From Pantoea agglomerans NBRC 102470 (GTDB taxonomy: Bacteria; Pseudomonadota; Gammaproteobacteria; Enterobacterales; Enterobacteriaceae), in contig NZ_BCZA01000007.1 of assembly GCF_001598475.1 (NCBI RefSeq), forward strand, positions 62,001 through 126,000: 64,000 bases of DNA, in the 5' to 3' direction. The position numbers and the translations under genes were made by a program. The notes beneath the pieces were generated by a model. That model was not told the DNA's origin. It saw nothing but the letters and a program-made list of their open reading frames with translations, and made no database searches. This document shows positions 1 through 9,345 of the stretch, piece after piece. How positions within the stretch are numbered: position 1 is the stretch's first letter; each line of letters starts with the position of its first letter.

Positions 1-106
1 CACTATTTTCCCGCCCGGCGCACGCGTAGCTGACAATCTTCACCGCAGTTTGTTTTACACTTTAGTGCTTAACCAATGATTGAAAGAAACGACGCCTAAG
101 GAAAGC

Positions 107-1756
107 ATGGAAATCTTTTTTACAATTCTCATCATGACGCTGGTCGTGTCGCTCTCTGGCGTCGCGGCCCGCATTCTCCCTTTTCAGATCCCGTTGCCGC
201 TGGTCCAGATCGCTGTTGGTGCGATGCTGGCCTGGCCAACTTTTGGTCTGCATGTCGACTTTGACCCGGAGCTGTTTCTGGTGCTCTTTATTCCGCCGCT
301 GCTGTTCGCGGATGGCTGGAAGACGCCGATCAGTGAGTTCCTGCATCATGGTCGCGAGATAATTGGCTTAGCACTGGCGCTGGTCCTGATTACCGTGATC
401 GGCATCGGCTATCTGATCTACTGGCTGGTACCAGGTATCCCGCTGATCCCTGCCTTTGCGCTGGCGGCGGTGCTGTCACCGACCGATGCCGTGGCGCTCT
501 CAGGCATTGTCGGTGAAGGCCGTATTCCCAAGAAGATTATGTCGATCGTGCAGGGCGAAGCCCTGATGAATGACGCTTCGGGCCTGGTATCGCTGAAATT
601 TGCCGTGGCAGTCGCCATGGGTACCATGGTGTTTACCTGGGGCGGTGCCAGCGTTGAGTTCCTGAAAGTGGCGGTGGGTGGTCTGATTGCGGGTGTCGCG
701 ATCTGCTGGCTCTACGGTAAGTCACTGCGCCTGCTCAGCCGCTGGAGCGGTGACGATCCGGCTACCCAGACCGTACTGCTGCTGCTGCTGCCGTTCGCCT
801 CTTACCTGATTGCTGAACATCTGGGTGTCTCAGGCATCCTGGCGGCCGTGGCTGCCGGTATGACCATCACCCGTTCCGGTATTATTCGTCAGGCACCGCT
901 GGCGATGCGCCTGCGTGCCAACAGCGTCTGGCAGATGCTGGAGTTCGTCTTTAACGGCATGGTCTTCCTGATGCTGGGCCTGCAGTTGCCGGATATTCTG
1001 CAGACCTCTGTTGATCAGGCGCAGGCCGATCCGAACGTCGAGCTCTGGATGCTGTTTGCCGATATCGGGCTGGTCTATGCCGCGCTGATGATCGTGCGTT
1101 TTGGCTGGCTGTGGATTATGCAGCGCTTCAGCAAACGCCTGCTGAAGAAGAAGCCGCTGGAGTTCTCCAACTACTCGTTGCGTGAACTGCTGATCGCCTC
1201 CTTTGCGGGTGTGCGCGGCGCGATTACCCTGGCCGGTGTCCTGTCGATTCCGCTGTTCCTGACCAACGGCGAGCCTTTCCCGGCGCGTTATGAACTGGTC
1301 TTTATCGCCACCGGCGTGATTCTCTTCTCGCTATTGGTAGGGGTAGTGATTCTGCCGATTCTGCTGCGCGGCATTGATACCATTGATAAAGGCGCACATC
1401 GTCGCGAGCTGCAGAATGCGCGTGCGGTAATGGCAGGCGCAGCCATTGAGAGCCTGCACAAGATGGAAGAGCGGCTGGAGAATGAGTCGGAAGAGAACAT
1501 CGATCCGGAGCTGCTTAAAGAGGTGAGTCTGCGGGTGATTGGCAACTTACGTCGTCGCGCTGAAGGGAAGAATGACCTTGAACACGCGCTGTTCGCCGAG
1601 AACCTGGAGCGTCGCTTCCGCCTGACCGGACTGCGTGCCGAACGTGCTGAGGTCTATCATCTGCGCGCCACCCAGCAAATCTCCAATGAGACGATGCAAA
1701 AGTTACTGCACGACCTGGATCTGCTGGAAGCGCTGCTGATCGAAAAAGAGGAGTAA
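107..1756 (+). CDS. yjcE: Na+/H+ antiporter of the CPA1 family
   Basis: Inner-membrane cation/proton exchanger of the CPA1/NhaP type, using the proton gradient to expel Na+ (and perhaps K+). The 549 residues equal the length of E. coli YjcE and align with it throughout as I recall that sequence. About a dozen hydrophobic segments fill residues 1-420, followed by a charged cytoplasmic tail of about 120 residues. The exchanger motifs TDAV (126-129) and the ion-site pair Asn155-Asp156 are present. I chose the ATG at 107 because AAGGA lies just upstream; a TTG at 80 in the same frame lacks such a site. Monocistronic, closed by a hairpin. Confidence 0.95.
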   Translation: MEIFFTILIMTLVVSLSGVAARILPFQIPLPLVQIAVGAMLAWPTFGLHVDFDPELFLVLFIPPLLFADGWKTPISEFLHHGREIIGLALALVLITVIGIGYLIYWLVPGIPLIPAFALAAVLSPTDAVALSGIVGEGRIPKKIMSIVQGEALMNDASGLVSLKFAVAVAMGTMVFTWGGASVEFLKVAVGGLIAGVAICWLYGKSLRLLSRWSGDDPATQTVLLLLLPFASYLIAEHLGVSGILAAVAAGMTITRSGIIRQAPLAMRLRANSVWQMLEFVFNGMVFLMLGLQLPDILQTSVDQAQADPNVELWMLFADIGLVYAALMIVRFGWLWIMQRFSKRLLKKKPLEFSNYSLRELLIASFAGVRGAITLAGVLSIPLFLTNGEPFPARYELVFIATGVILFSLLVGVVILPILLRGIDTIDKGAHRRELQNARAVMAGAAIESLHKMEERLENESEENIDPELLKEVSLRVIGNLRRRAEGKNDLEHALFAENLERRFRLTGLRAERAEVYHLRATQQISNETMQKLLHDLDLLEALLIEKEE

Positions 1757-1763
1757 GTCCTGA

Positions 1764-1796
1764 CTGGCACGCCTGCGCGTTAATGCGGCGTGCCAG
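1764..1796. terminator. Hairpin between convergent yjcE and the LysR gene
   Basis: A 10-bp perfect stem (CTGGCACGCC at 1764 with GGCGTGCCAG at 1787) lies between the two converging genes. There is only a short T tract, so termination is inferred from position. Confidence 0.6.
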
Positions 1797-1800
1797 CCTT

Positions 1801-2703
1801 TCACACCGACAGGCGCGGCGGCTCATCCGGCCAATGCTCGCGACAACAGGCTATCCACGCCTGCGCACTGCGCGACAGATAACTCCCTTCCCGCCAGATC
1901 AATCCCAGACTCCACTTCAGCTCCGATTCCAGCGGCAGCCACAGCAGCGACTGCTTATCCAGCCGCTGACAGATCGGCTCCGGCAGAATCGCCAGCCCCA
2001 TCTCCGCCTGCACCATCGCCGCCAGAAAATCCCACTGTCCGCTGCGAACCGCCACCGTTGGCGTCAGGTTGAGCCGCTGAAACGCCTGCATCAGCTGACG
2101 ATTCAGCGAGAACTCCTCATTAAAAATCAGCAGTGGATGCTCTGCCAGTTCTGCCAGTCCAATCTGCTGGCGGCTGAGCCACTCCGGGCGACGCGGCAGC
2201 AGTACGCAGAGCGGATGATGCATCAGAGGCAGGGTGTTCAGCGGCAGCTCGGCATCGACCGGTAGCGCGGTCAGGGCGATATCCAGACTGCCCGCCAGCA
2301 CCGCCTGTTGGACGGTCAGACCGCCGAACTCAGAGATTTTCAGCTTCACACCGGGGTAGCGGCGGCGAAACGCGGAAATCGAGCCGGCAATCTGCATACC
2401 GACCATCGGCGGAATACCCAGTCGCAGCTCACCGGTTTTGAGCTGGTTAATGTCACCAATCTCCGCTTCCAGCTGATGAAACTCCTGCAGGATCGCCAGG
2501 CCGCGCTGATAGACCGCCTGGCCGCTGTCGGTGAGGTGCAGACGACGACCATCGCGCAGGATCAGCGTGCAGCCCAGCTCCTCCTCCAGCTGGCGCAGCA
2601 TTTTGCTGATGGTCGGTTGTGTCACAAACAGCTTCTGCGCCGCACGGGTAAAGCTTTGCTGGCGTACGACTTCAGTAAAGTAACGCAGGGCGCGGACATC
2701 CAT
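1801..2703 (-). CDS. cidR: LysR-family regulator of the cidAB pair (CidR/YwbI-like)
   Basis: A 300-residue LysR regulator with an N-terminal winged HTH (about residues 1-60; the recognition region contains TQPTISKMLRQLEEELG) and a C-terminal effector-binding domain (about 90-295). It is transcribed away from a CidA/CidB pair with 100 bp between the starts, the arrangement known for CidR/YwbI proteins that respond to pyruvate or acetate overflow. The target is therefore inferred to be cidAB. The AT-rich gap has poly-T and ATT stretches suited to a LysR promoter, but I could not settle on one operator. Family certain; symbol from context. Confidence 0.85.
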   Translation of the reverse strand: MDVRALRYFTEVVRQQSFTRAAQKLFVTQPTISKMLRQLEEELGCTLILRDGRRLHLTDSGQAVYQRGLAILQEFHQLEAEIGDINQLKTGELRLGIPPMVGMQIAGSISAFRRRYPGVKLKISEFGGLTVQQAVLAGSLDIALTALPVDAELPLNTLPLMHHPLCVLLPRRPEWLSRQQIGLAELAEHPLLIFNEEFSLNRQLMQAFQRLNLTPTVAVRSGQWDFLAAMVQAEMGLAILPEPICQRLDKQSLLWLPLESELKWSLGLIWREGSYLSRSAQAWIACCREHWPDEPPRLSV

Positions 2704-2806
2704 AACTATTCCTTTCAGGCATGATTTCGATAATTTTAATTCATTTTTTTCACCTTCTGTTGACGATTTATACTGGTGACATCAATTTAATCGGGGAGAC
2801 AAGGTG

Positions 2807-3232
2807 ATGGCGTTAGCGCTCACTTTACGCAGCAACCGCGCAGTGCAATGGCTCAGCCTGCCGCTCCAGCTGGGTTTCTATATCGGCCTGTTTATCGCCT
2901 GCGACCGGCTGGTGAGCTGGCTGCATCTGCCGCTGCCCGCCAATATCGTCGGGATGCTGCTGCTGCTGGCGTTAATCGTGACGCGGATTGTGCCGCTGAA
3001 CTGGGTGAAAGCCGGATCACGCTGGCTGCTGGCCGAGATGCTGCTGTTCTTTATTCCGGCGGTGGTGGCGGTGGTGAACTATGGCGATCTGCTGCGGGTT
3101 GATGGCTGGCGCATCTGTGTGGTGATCGGCGTCAGTACGCTGCTGGTGCTGGCCTCGACTGCCTGGGTGGTGGACCGGCTTTATCAGTATGAAGTCGCGC
3201 GCGCCGCGCGTAAGCAGGATCCGCATGCGTGA
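2807..3232 (+). CDS. cidA: CidA/LrgA-family holin-like membrane protein
   Basis: A 141-residue membrane protein with four hydrophobic helices and a short basic tail, the build of the CidA/LrgA/YohJ holin-like family. These proteins act in the inner membrane with CidB/LrgB, and are linked to overflow metabolism, pyruvate or small-molecule transport and lysis control. GGGGAGA at 2793-2799 is best spaced for the ATG at 2807; a GTG at 2804 is an alternative. The end overlaps the start of cidB by 8 nt, so the two are translationally coupled. Confidence 0.85.
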   Translation: MALALTLRSNRAVQWLSLPLQLGFYIGLFIACDRLVSWLHLPLPANIVGMLLLLALIVTRIVPLNWVKAGSRWLLAEMLLFFIPAVVAVVNYGDLLRVDGWRICVVIGVSTLLVLASTAWVVDRLYQYEVARAARKQDPHA

Positions 3233-3920
3233 TTTTCTGCTCAGCCTGCTGTGTGTAGCCGTTACGCTGCTGGTTTATGCGCTGAATAAACGGCTTTACC
3301 GCCGCTGGCGGACGCTGCTGCTGATGCCACTGGTGATGACGCCGCTGGTGCTGGTGGCATTGCTGCTGCTGACGCATATCAGCTGGCAGGATTACATCGC
3401 CGAAAACCACTGGCTGCTCTGGCTGCTGGGGCCAGCGACGCTGGCGTTTGCGGTGCCGGTCTATGAGAACGTGGAAATTATTAAGCGCCACTGGCTGTCG
3501 CTGAGCGCGGGCGTAGTGACCGCGACGCTGGTCGCCGTCTGCAGTTCCGTCTGGCTGGCGCGGCTGTTAACCCTGCCGGAGTCGATTCAGCGCAGCCTGG
3601 CCGTGCGCTCTATCACCACGCCGTTTGCGCTGGCTGCGGCGGGTCCGATTGGCGGGCAGCCCGATCTGGTAGCGCTGTTCGTGGTGATTACAGGCGTGTT
3701 TGGCATGGCAATCGGCGACGTGCTGTTTCTGCGGCTCGCCATTAAGCAGGGTGTGGCGAAAGGCGCGGGATTCGGTGCGGCGTCACACGGTGCCGGCACG
3801 GCACGCGCCTATCAGATTGGCGAGCAGGAGGGCGTGGTCGCCAGCCTGGTGATGATGCTCTCTGGCGTGGTGACCGTGGTGCTGGCCCCGCTGATTGGGC
3901 ACCTGATGTGGACAATATAG
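3225..3920 (+). CDS. cidB: CidB/LrgB-family membrane protein
   Basis: A 231-residue polytopic inner-membrane protein of the LrgB/CidB/YohK family, equal in length to E. coli YohK by my recollection. It has several hydrophobic segments and the conserved region ITTPFALAAAGPIGG typical of LrgB. It works with CidA, whose gene it overlaps by 8 nt. The ATG at 3225 gives the family's normal N-terminus; a longer frame beginning at 3189 lies inside cidA and is unlikely to be used. Confidence 0.88.
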   Translation: MRDFLLSLLCVAVTLLVYALNKRLYRRWRTLLLMPLVMTPLVLVALLLLTHISWQDYIAENHWLLWLLGPATLAFAVPVYENVEIIKRHWLSLSAGVVTATLVAVCSSVWLARLLTLPESIQRSLAVRSITTPFALAAAGPIGGQPDLVALFVVITGVFGMAIGDVLFLRLAIKQGVAKGAGFGAASHGAGTARAYQIGEQEGVVASLVMMLSGVVTVVLAPLIGHLMWTI

Positions 3921-4056
3921 GCTACACTCCGTCGCACAGGGACTGGTCTGCGCTGAGACACGTATTTTTACGTAAAGTTTTCCAGATTTTGTTGTCTCCC
4001 CATTTCAGGCTGTTAACCTTGCGGCCGAATTAATTGTCCTTTCACGGAGTGGAATC

Positions 4057-4602
4057 ATGTTTAAGCAACTTGTTGCCGGGAGCGCCCTCGGGCTGGTTTT
4101 AATGAGCGGTGCCGCTCAGGCGATTGAAGGCAGTGTTGATGTCAGCGAACACAACACCAACCTGAATGTGGGTCTGGGCACCACAACACCCGGTCTGTTT
4201 CTGAAAGGTAACTGGCTGCGTAGCGACCATGACGGCAGCACCTACGGTGCCGGTCTGGGTTACAACGTTGATTTCGGACCGCTGCGTCTGGCGCCGACCG
4301 CAAAAGCGATCTTCACCCATCCTGAAGATGGGAAAGATGGATTTGCGGTGGCGCTGGGTGGTGCAGCACACTACAGCTTCAACAGCATGTGGGGCCTGTA
4401 TGGCGAATATTATTACGCGCCAGAGTCTTTCACCGATCAGCTCGACAGCTATCAGGAAGCCGGTGGCGGCCTGAGCTTCACGCCGGTTTCACTGCTTAAC
4501 CTGCGTGTGGGTTATCAGTATATCGAACTGAACAACAAAGATGGACGCAAAGATAACGTGCTGGTCGATGGCCCGTACGTGGGTGCATCGCTGCGCTTCT
4601 GA
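4057..4602 (+). CDS. yfaZ: YfaZ-family outer-membrane protein
   Basis: A 181-residue protein with a clear Sec signal peptide (MFKQLVAGSALGLVLMSGAAQA, cleavage near residue 22) and alternating beta strands ending in an aromatic C-terminal Phe, as in small outer-membrane beta barrels. It matches the YfaZ family in length and motifs such as GLGYNVDFGPLRLAPTAKA. Its physiological role is not established. The gene stands alone after cidAB, with GGAG upstream of the ATG and a bidirectional terminator after it. Confidence 0.88.
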   Translation: MFKQLVAGSALGLVLMSGAAQAIEGSVDVSEHNTNLNVGLGTTTPGLFLKGNWLRSDHDGSTYGAGLGYNVDFGPLRLAPTAKAIFTHPEDGKDGFAVALGGAAHYSFNSMWGLYGEYYYAPESFTDQLDSYQEAGGGLSFTPVSLLNLRVGYQYIELNNKDGRKDNVLVDGPYVGASLRF

Positions 4603-4622
4603 TTCTGCTGCGCAAAAGAAGA

Positions 4623-4652
4623 GGGCGACTACTTCGGTAGCCGCCCTTTTTT
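4623..4652. terminator. Bidirectional terminator between yfaZ and actP
   Basis: GGGCGACTAC and GTAGCCGCCC form a stem with one mismatch and a TTCG loop. A TTTTTT run follows on the plus strand, and a T-rich stretch follows on the minus strand, so it can serve both converging genes. Confidence 0.85.
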
Positions 4653-4684
4653 ATTGCCTGCTCGTTATGAACGAAAAGCCACGA

Positions 4685-6340
4685 TCAGTGCGCTTTGCCC
4701 TGTTCGATGCCGGTGCCGGTCTGCGAGCGGATAAACTGTGCACGGAAGCGTGAACGTTCTTCTGCGCCCTGCTGCGAATGGTCGGTAATGGAGAAGAGCC
4801 AGATGCCCACGAAGGCCACCGCCATGGAGAACAGCGCCGGATACTCATAGGGGAAAATCGCCTTCGCGTTGCCCAGCACCTGTACCCACACCGTCGGGCC
4901 GAGGATCATCAGGATAACGGCGGTCAGCAGACCGAGCCAGCCGCCCACCATCGCGCCGCGCGTCGTGAGTTTTGACCAGTACATCGACAGCAGGATGATC
5001 GGGAAGTTACAGCTGGCCGCAATCGAGAAGGCCAGCCCGACCATAAAGGCGATGTTCTGTTTCTCAAACAGAATACCCAGCGCAATCGCCACCACGCCCA
5101 GCGCCAGCACGGTAATTTTTGAAACCCGCAGCTCATCTTTCTCGCTCGCCTGGCCTTTACGATACACGCTGGCGTAGAGGTCGTGAGACACCGCCGACGC
5201 ACCTGCCAGGGTTAAGCCTGCGACAACGGCCAGAATCGTGGCGAAGGCAACCGCAGAGATAAAGCCCAGGAAGGTGCTGCCGCCCACGGCGTTCGCCAGA
5301 TGCACTGCCGCCATATTGGTGCCGCCAATCAGCGCGCCGCTGGCATCTTTAAAGGCCGGATTAGCGCCCACCAGCAGGATGGCACCGAAGCCGATAATAA
5401 AGGTCAGGAAGTAGAAGTAACCCATAAAGCCGGTGGCCCAGAAGACGCTTTTACGTGCCTCTTTAGCATCCGCTACGGTAAAGAAGCGCATCAGGATATG
5501 CGGCAATCCGGCCGTACCAAACATCAGCCCCAGCCCCAGCGACAGCGCGGAGATAGGATCTTTGACCAGTCCGCCAGGCTGCATAATCGCGATGCCTTTT
5601 GGATGGACCGCCATCGCTTCGGTGAACAGCGTATTAAAACTGAAACCGGTCGCCTTCATTACCATGACCGCCATGAAGGTGGCACCAAACAGCAGCAGCA
5701 CGGCTTTGATGATCTGCACCCAGGTGGTGGCCAGCATGCCGCCAAACAGCACATACATCACCATCAGAATGCCGACCAGGACTACCGCAACATGGTAGTT
5801 AAGGCCAAACAGCAGCTGGATCAGTTTACCGGCCCCGACCATCTGCGCGATCAGGTAGAGCGCCACGACCACCAGCGAGCCGCAGGCTGACAGCGTGCGG
5901 ATCGGCATCTGCTTCAGACGATATGAGGCGACATCGGCAAACGTGTAGCGACCCAGGTTGCGCAGTCGCTCGGCGATTAAAAACAGAATCATCGGCCAGC
6001 CAACCAGGAAGCCGAGCGAGTAGATCAGCCCGTCATAACCGGAGGTGTAAACCAGCGCCGAAATGCCCAGGAACGAGGCGGCCGACATGAAGTCACCCGC
6101 CATCGCCAGGCCATTCTGGAAGCCAGTGATATTGCCGCCCGCGGTGTAGTAGTCATTACGTGATCGGGTGCGCTTTGAGGCCCAGTAAGTAATTCCCAGC
6201 GTGGCCCCGACGAAAATCGTAAACATGATAATCGCCTGGTAGTTGGTCGCCTGGCGCTGCACGGCACCGGTTATCGCATCGGCAGCCAGCGCTGAAAACG
6301 GCAGCATTAAGGCCAGCAGCCATAAGGTGAGACGAGTCAT
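4685..6340 (-). CDS. actP: Cation/acetate symporter ActP
   Basis: A 551-residue sodium:solute symporter that imports acetate and glycolate across the inner membrane. The N-terminus looks like a cleavable signal ([20 protein letters not shown]) followed by about 13 membrane segments, as in E. coli ActP (549 residues). It is the last gene of acs-yjcH-actP; its ATG overlaps the yjcH stop by 4 nt (ATGA), showing coupling. It supplies acetate to Acs, encoded at the head of the same operon. Confidence 0.96.
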   Translation of the reverse strand: MTRLTLWLLALMLPFSALAADAITGAVQRQATNYQAIIMFTIFVGATLGITYWASKRTRSRNDYYTAGGNITGFQNGLAMAGDFMSAASFLGISALVYTSGYDGLIYSLGFLVGWPMILFLIAERLRNLGRYTFADVASYRLKQMPIRTLSACGSLVVVALYLIAQMVGAGKLIQLLFGLNYHVAVVLVGILMVMYVLFGGMLATTWVQIIKAVLLLFGATFMAVMVMKATGFSFNTLFTEAMAVHPKGIAIMQPGGLVKDPISALSLGLGLMFGTAGLPHILMRFFTVADAKEARKSVFWATGFMGYFYFLTFIIGFGAILLVGANPAFKDASGALIGGTNMAAVHLANAVGGSTFLGFISAVAFATILAVVAGLTLAGASAVSHDLYASVYRKGQASEKDELRVSKITVLALGVVAIALGILFEKQNIAFMVGLAFSIAASCNFPIILLSMYWSKLTTRGAMVGGWLGLLTAVILMILGPTVWVQVLGNAKAIFPYEYPALFSMAVAFVGIWLFSITDHSQQGAEERSRFRAQFIRSQTGTGIEQGKAH

Positions 6341-6666
6341 GATTTCACCTCGCTGAGGATCGCTTTCGTTAAACGGTCAAACTCACCGTTGGCACGCCAG
6401 ACATAGACGCCAGTCAGCACAAACGACATCACAATCAGCCCGACCCCAATCGGGATACCGCGCGTGACGTTGGTGCCGGCATGCAGCGGCGTACCGAGCC
6501 AGCCGGGGGCAAACGCGATCAGCAGGATAAAGCCGACATAGAGCACCAGCATGATCAGCGACAGCAGCGTCGCGAACGCCTGACGCTTACGGACTAACTC
6601 ATGAAAAAGGGGATTACGCTCAATCTGTTGATTGATGGCATCCTGATTCGAAAGGGCGTCATTCAT
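6337..6666 (-). CDS. yjcH: DUF485 inner-membrane protein YjcH
   Basis: A 109-residue protein with two membrane segments (about residues 30-50 and 75-95) and the DUF485 signature around [15 protein letters not shown]. It is always found between acs and actP and is thought to assist acetate uptake; its mechanism is unknown. The ATG at 6666 follows GGAG by 8 nt; a GTG one codon earlier is possible. Its stop overlaps the actP start. Confidence 0.93.
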   Translation of the reverse strand: MNDALSNQDAINQQIERNPLFHELVRKRQAFATLLSLIMLVLYVGFILLIAFAPGWLGTPLHAGTNVTRGIPIGVGLIVMSFVLTGVYVWRANGEFDRLTKAILSEVKS

Positions 6667-6771
6667 CACATTTTCTCCAGAGGGCTTGCAGGCGAGAACC
6701 TCGCGACAGGGCGCGGATTCAGCTGGTTATAATATTTGTGACTACCGAAACAGACTGCGTAGGGCGGGTGT

Positions 6772-6793
6772 GGCGGGAAGCGATCTTCCCGCC
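6772..6793 (-). other. Intercistronic hairpin between acs and yjcH
   Basis: A perfect 9-bp stem (GGCGGGAAG/CTTCCCGCC) with a 4-nt loop lies just after the acs stop, in a 140-nt gap inside the operon. It has no T tract. It is more likely to stabilise the acs mRNA or give partial termination than to end the operon. Confidence 0.5.
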
Positions 6794-6806
6794 GGACAGC
6801 GTGCGC

Positions 6807-8762
6807 TTAAGGCATCTTGATCGACTGTTTCTCCTCAAGCAGTTTTTCTACTACGCCAGGATCGGCGAGCGTAGAAGTATCACCAAGATTACTGGTATCC
6901 CCGGTGGCAATTTTGCGCAGAATACGCCGCATGATTTTGCCGGAGCGGGTTTTCGGCAGTGAGTCGGTCCAGTGCAGTACATCCGGTGTGGCTATCGGGC
7001 CAATCTCTTTACGGACCCACTGGCGCACTTCGGTGTACAACTCCGGCGACGGCTCTTCGCCATGATTCAGCGTGATATAGGCATAAATCGCCTGGCCTTT
7101 GATGCTGTGCGGAATCCCCACTACCGCCGCTTCGGCAATTTTAGGGTGCGAGACCAGCGCCGATTCAATTTCGGCGGTGCCGAGTCGGTGACCGGAAACA
7201 TTGAGTACGTCATCGACGCGTCCGGTGATCCAGTAGTAGCCATCTTCATCACGACGGGCACCATCACCACTGAAGTAGACATTTTTAAAGGTAGAGAAGT
7301 AAGTCTGCTCGAAACGGTCGTGATCGCCATAGAGGGTACGTGCCTGACCCGGCCACGACTCGGTGATCACCAGATTGCCTTCACAGGCGCCTTCCTGTGG
7401 CTGGCCTTCGTTATCCACCAGCGCGGGCTGCACGCCAAAGAACGGTCGGGTGGCGGAACCCGCTTTCAGCTCGGTCGCACCCGGCAGCGGCGTGATCATG
7501 AAGCCGCCGGTTTCGGTCTGCCACCAGGTATCAACAATCGGGCAGCGGCTGTTGCCGATTTTCTTGTAGTACCACTCCCAGGCTTCCGGGTTAATTGGCT
7601 CACCGACCGATCCCATAATGCGCAGGCTGCTGCGGTCGGTGCCGGCAATCGCCTTATCACCTTCCGCCATCAGCGCACGGATGGCAGTGGGCGCGGTGTA
7701 GAGCAGCGTGACTTTATGTTTATCGACCACTTCCGCCATACGGCTCGGCGTTGGCCAGTTCGGCACCCCTTCAAACATCAGTGTGGTGGCGCCACAGGCC
7801 AGCGGGCCATAAACCAGATAGCTGTGGCCCGTCACCCAGCCAACATCAGCGGTGCACCAGTAGATATCATCCTGATGGTAATCAAAGACGAACTTAAAGG
7901 TGGTCGCGGCATAGACCAGATACCCGCCGGTGGAGTGCAACACGCCTTTGGGTTTGCCGGTTGAACCGGAGGTATAAAGGATAAACAGCGGATCTTCCGC
8001 GCCGACTTCTGCGGCAGCGTGGTTGGTGCTCGCGTTCAGCATCAGGTCGTGCCACCACTGATCGCGGCCTTCAACCCAGCCCACATCTTTACCAGTGCGC
8101 TGGAACACCACCACGTTTTTCACGCTGGTGACATTAGGATTTTTTAACGCGTCATCAACATTTTTCTTCAGCGGAATGCTGCGACCGGCGCGGATCCCTT
8201 CATCGGCCGTGATTACCAGCGAGGCGCTGGAATCGACGATGCGGCCCGCGACCGCCTCCGGTGAGAAACCGCCAAAGATCACCGAGTGAACGGCACCGAT
8301 ACGCGCACAGGCCAGCATCGCTACTGCGGCTTCCGGCACCATCGGCATATAGATCGCCACCACGTCGCCTTTTTTCACTTCCAGCAGTTCCAGCACGTTG
8401 GCGAAGCGACAGACTTCTGCATGCAGCTGGCGGAAAGTCAGGGTTTTGCTTTCGCTGGCGTCGTCGCCCTCCCAGATAATCGCCGGGTGATCGCCGCGCG
8501 TGGCTAAATGACGGTCAAGGCAGTTTGCCGCCAGGTTGAGCGTGCCATCTTCGTACCAGCGAATGTTAATGTTACCTGGTGAAAACGAGCAATTTTTCAC
8601 TTTGCTGTAAGGCTTGATCCAGTCAAGGATTTTGCCCTGTTCGCCCCAGAAACTGTCTGGATCGTCGACAGATTGCTGATACATCGCCTGATACTGTTCT
8701 GCAGTAATCAGGGTGTTTGCTGCAATATTCTCTGGAACGGGATGTTTGTGTATTTGGCTCAT
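6807..8762 (-). CDS. acs: Acetyl-CoA synthetase (AMP-forming)
   Basis: Converts acetate, ATP and CoA to acetyl-CoA through acetyl-AMP in the cytoplasm; the high-affinity acetate route. The 651 residues match E. coli Acs nearly end to end. The adenylate-forming loop [11 protein letters not shown] and the C-terminal [13 protein letters not shown] are present, placing the catalytic lysine at residue 609, the site acetylated by Pat and deacetylated by CobB in enterics. The ATG at 8762 has AAGGAGA upstream; a longer in-frame extension to 8801 is ignored. First gene of the acs-yjcH-actP operon. Confidence 0.97.
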   Translation of the reverse strand: MSQIHKHPVPENIAANTLITAEQYQAMYQQSVDDPDSFWGEQGKILDWIKPYSKVKNCSFSPGNINIRWYEDGTLNLAANCLDRHLATRGDHPAIIWEGDDASESKTLTFRQLHAEVCRFANVLELLEVKKGDVVAIYMPMVPEAAVAMLACARIGAVHSVIFGGFSPEAVAGRIVDSSASLVITADEGIRAGRSIPLKKNVDDALKNPNVTSVKNVVVFQRTGKDVGWVEGRDQWWHDLMLNASTNHAAAEVGAEDPLFILYTSGSTGKPKGVLHSTGGYLVYAATTFKFVFDYHQDDIYWCTADVGWVTGHSYLVYGPLACGATTLMFEGVPNWPTPSRMAEVVDKHKVTLLYTAPTAIRALMAEGDKAIAGTDRSSLRIMGSVGEPINPEAWEWYYKKIGNSRCPIVDTWWQTETGGFMITPLPGATELKAGSATRPFFGVQPALVDNEGQPQEGACEGNLVITESWPGQARTLYGDHDRFEQTYFSTFKNVYFSGDGARRDEDGYYWITGRVDDVLNVSGHRLGTAEIESALVSHPKIAEAAVVGIPHSIKGQAIYAYITLNHGEEPSPELYTEVRQWVRKEIGPIATPDVLHWTDSLPKTRSGKIMRRILRKIATGDTSNLGDTSTLADPGVVEKLLEEKQSIKMP

Positions 8763-9345
8763 GGCGGATCTCCTTGAAGATGTTAATGATATGTAAATCA
8801 ATGGTTAATTAAAGCCTGCGCCAGAGCTTTGTTTCTTTTTTGCGCCACAGATCACGTGATACACATCCCCCGAGAAGCGTTAAGCCATTCTGATCTATCA
8901 GGTTAACGCTCTGGCGGCGCTGGAGAAGTCAGGCATCTGTTTTACGCTTTTATCCTGAATAAAAAGCGAGCAAACGCGCCGGATCAGTTTTTAATCGTTT
9001 CTGCATAGCTATGCGTAAATTCATCGAAGTAATACTTTTCATAACAGCAGGTTAGGGTTTTTCAGCTCCAGCAGCACTTTATGCTGCTTAGATGGTGAAC
9101 TTTTAATCGGATCCGCCAGGGGTTGCATTTACCACAGTGAAAATGGTACTTATCTCGCCCCTGTTCTGCAGGTATCAACTCAGACCGCGTCTGAAAATGG
9201 GTATGGGAATCATCAGATTTTCATACGAGGCGCTGTTTCAAGACACCCTCTAATTTACCGGGCTTTTTGCTCACTCCCTGTGTGTATTGTCTTCTGCACC
9301 TTCGCAGTAGAGAGAAACGGGTTTTGACTGAGGAAATTACACGTT
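8763..9345. promoter_or_regulatory. Divergent acs/gltP regulatory region
   Basis: This 583-bp gene-free stretch separates divergent acs and gltP. It contains an imperfect long inverted repeat at 8876-8910, a perfect 10-bp palindrome ATCACGTGAT at 8851-8860, and a small 7-bp stem at 9070-9088. In E. coli acs is driven by CRP and modulated by IHF and Fis. I could not place a convincing CRP consensus here by eye. Confidence 0.5.
8876..8910. repeat. Long inverted repeat upstream of acs
   Basis: AGCGTTAA (8876-8883) pairs with TTAACGCT (8903-8910), and an inner CTGAT/ATCAG pair continues the dyad around a 2-nt centre. The left arm carries a few extra bases. It may be a cruciform or a protein site in the acs/gltP control region. 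Confidence 0.5.

Noticed and set aside
8851..8860. ATCACGTGAT as a CRP site for acs
   Set aside because: Lacks the TGTGA-N6-TCACA spacing; kept only as a palindrome.
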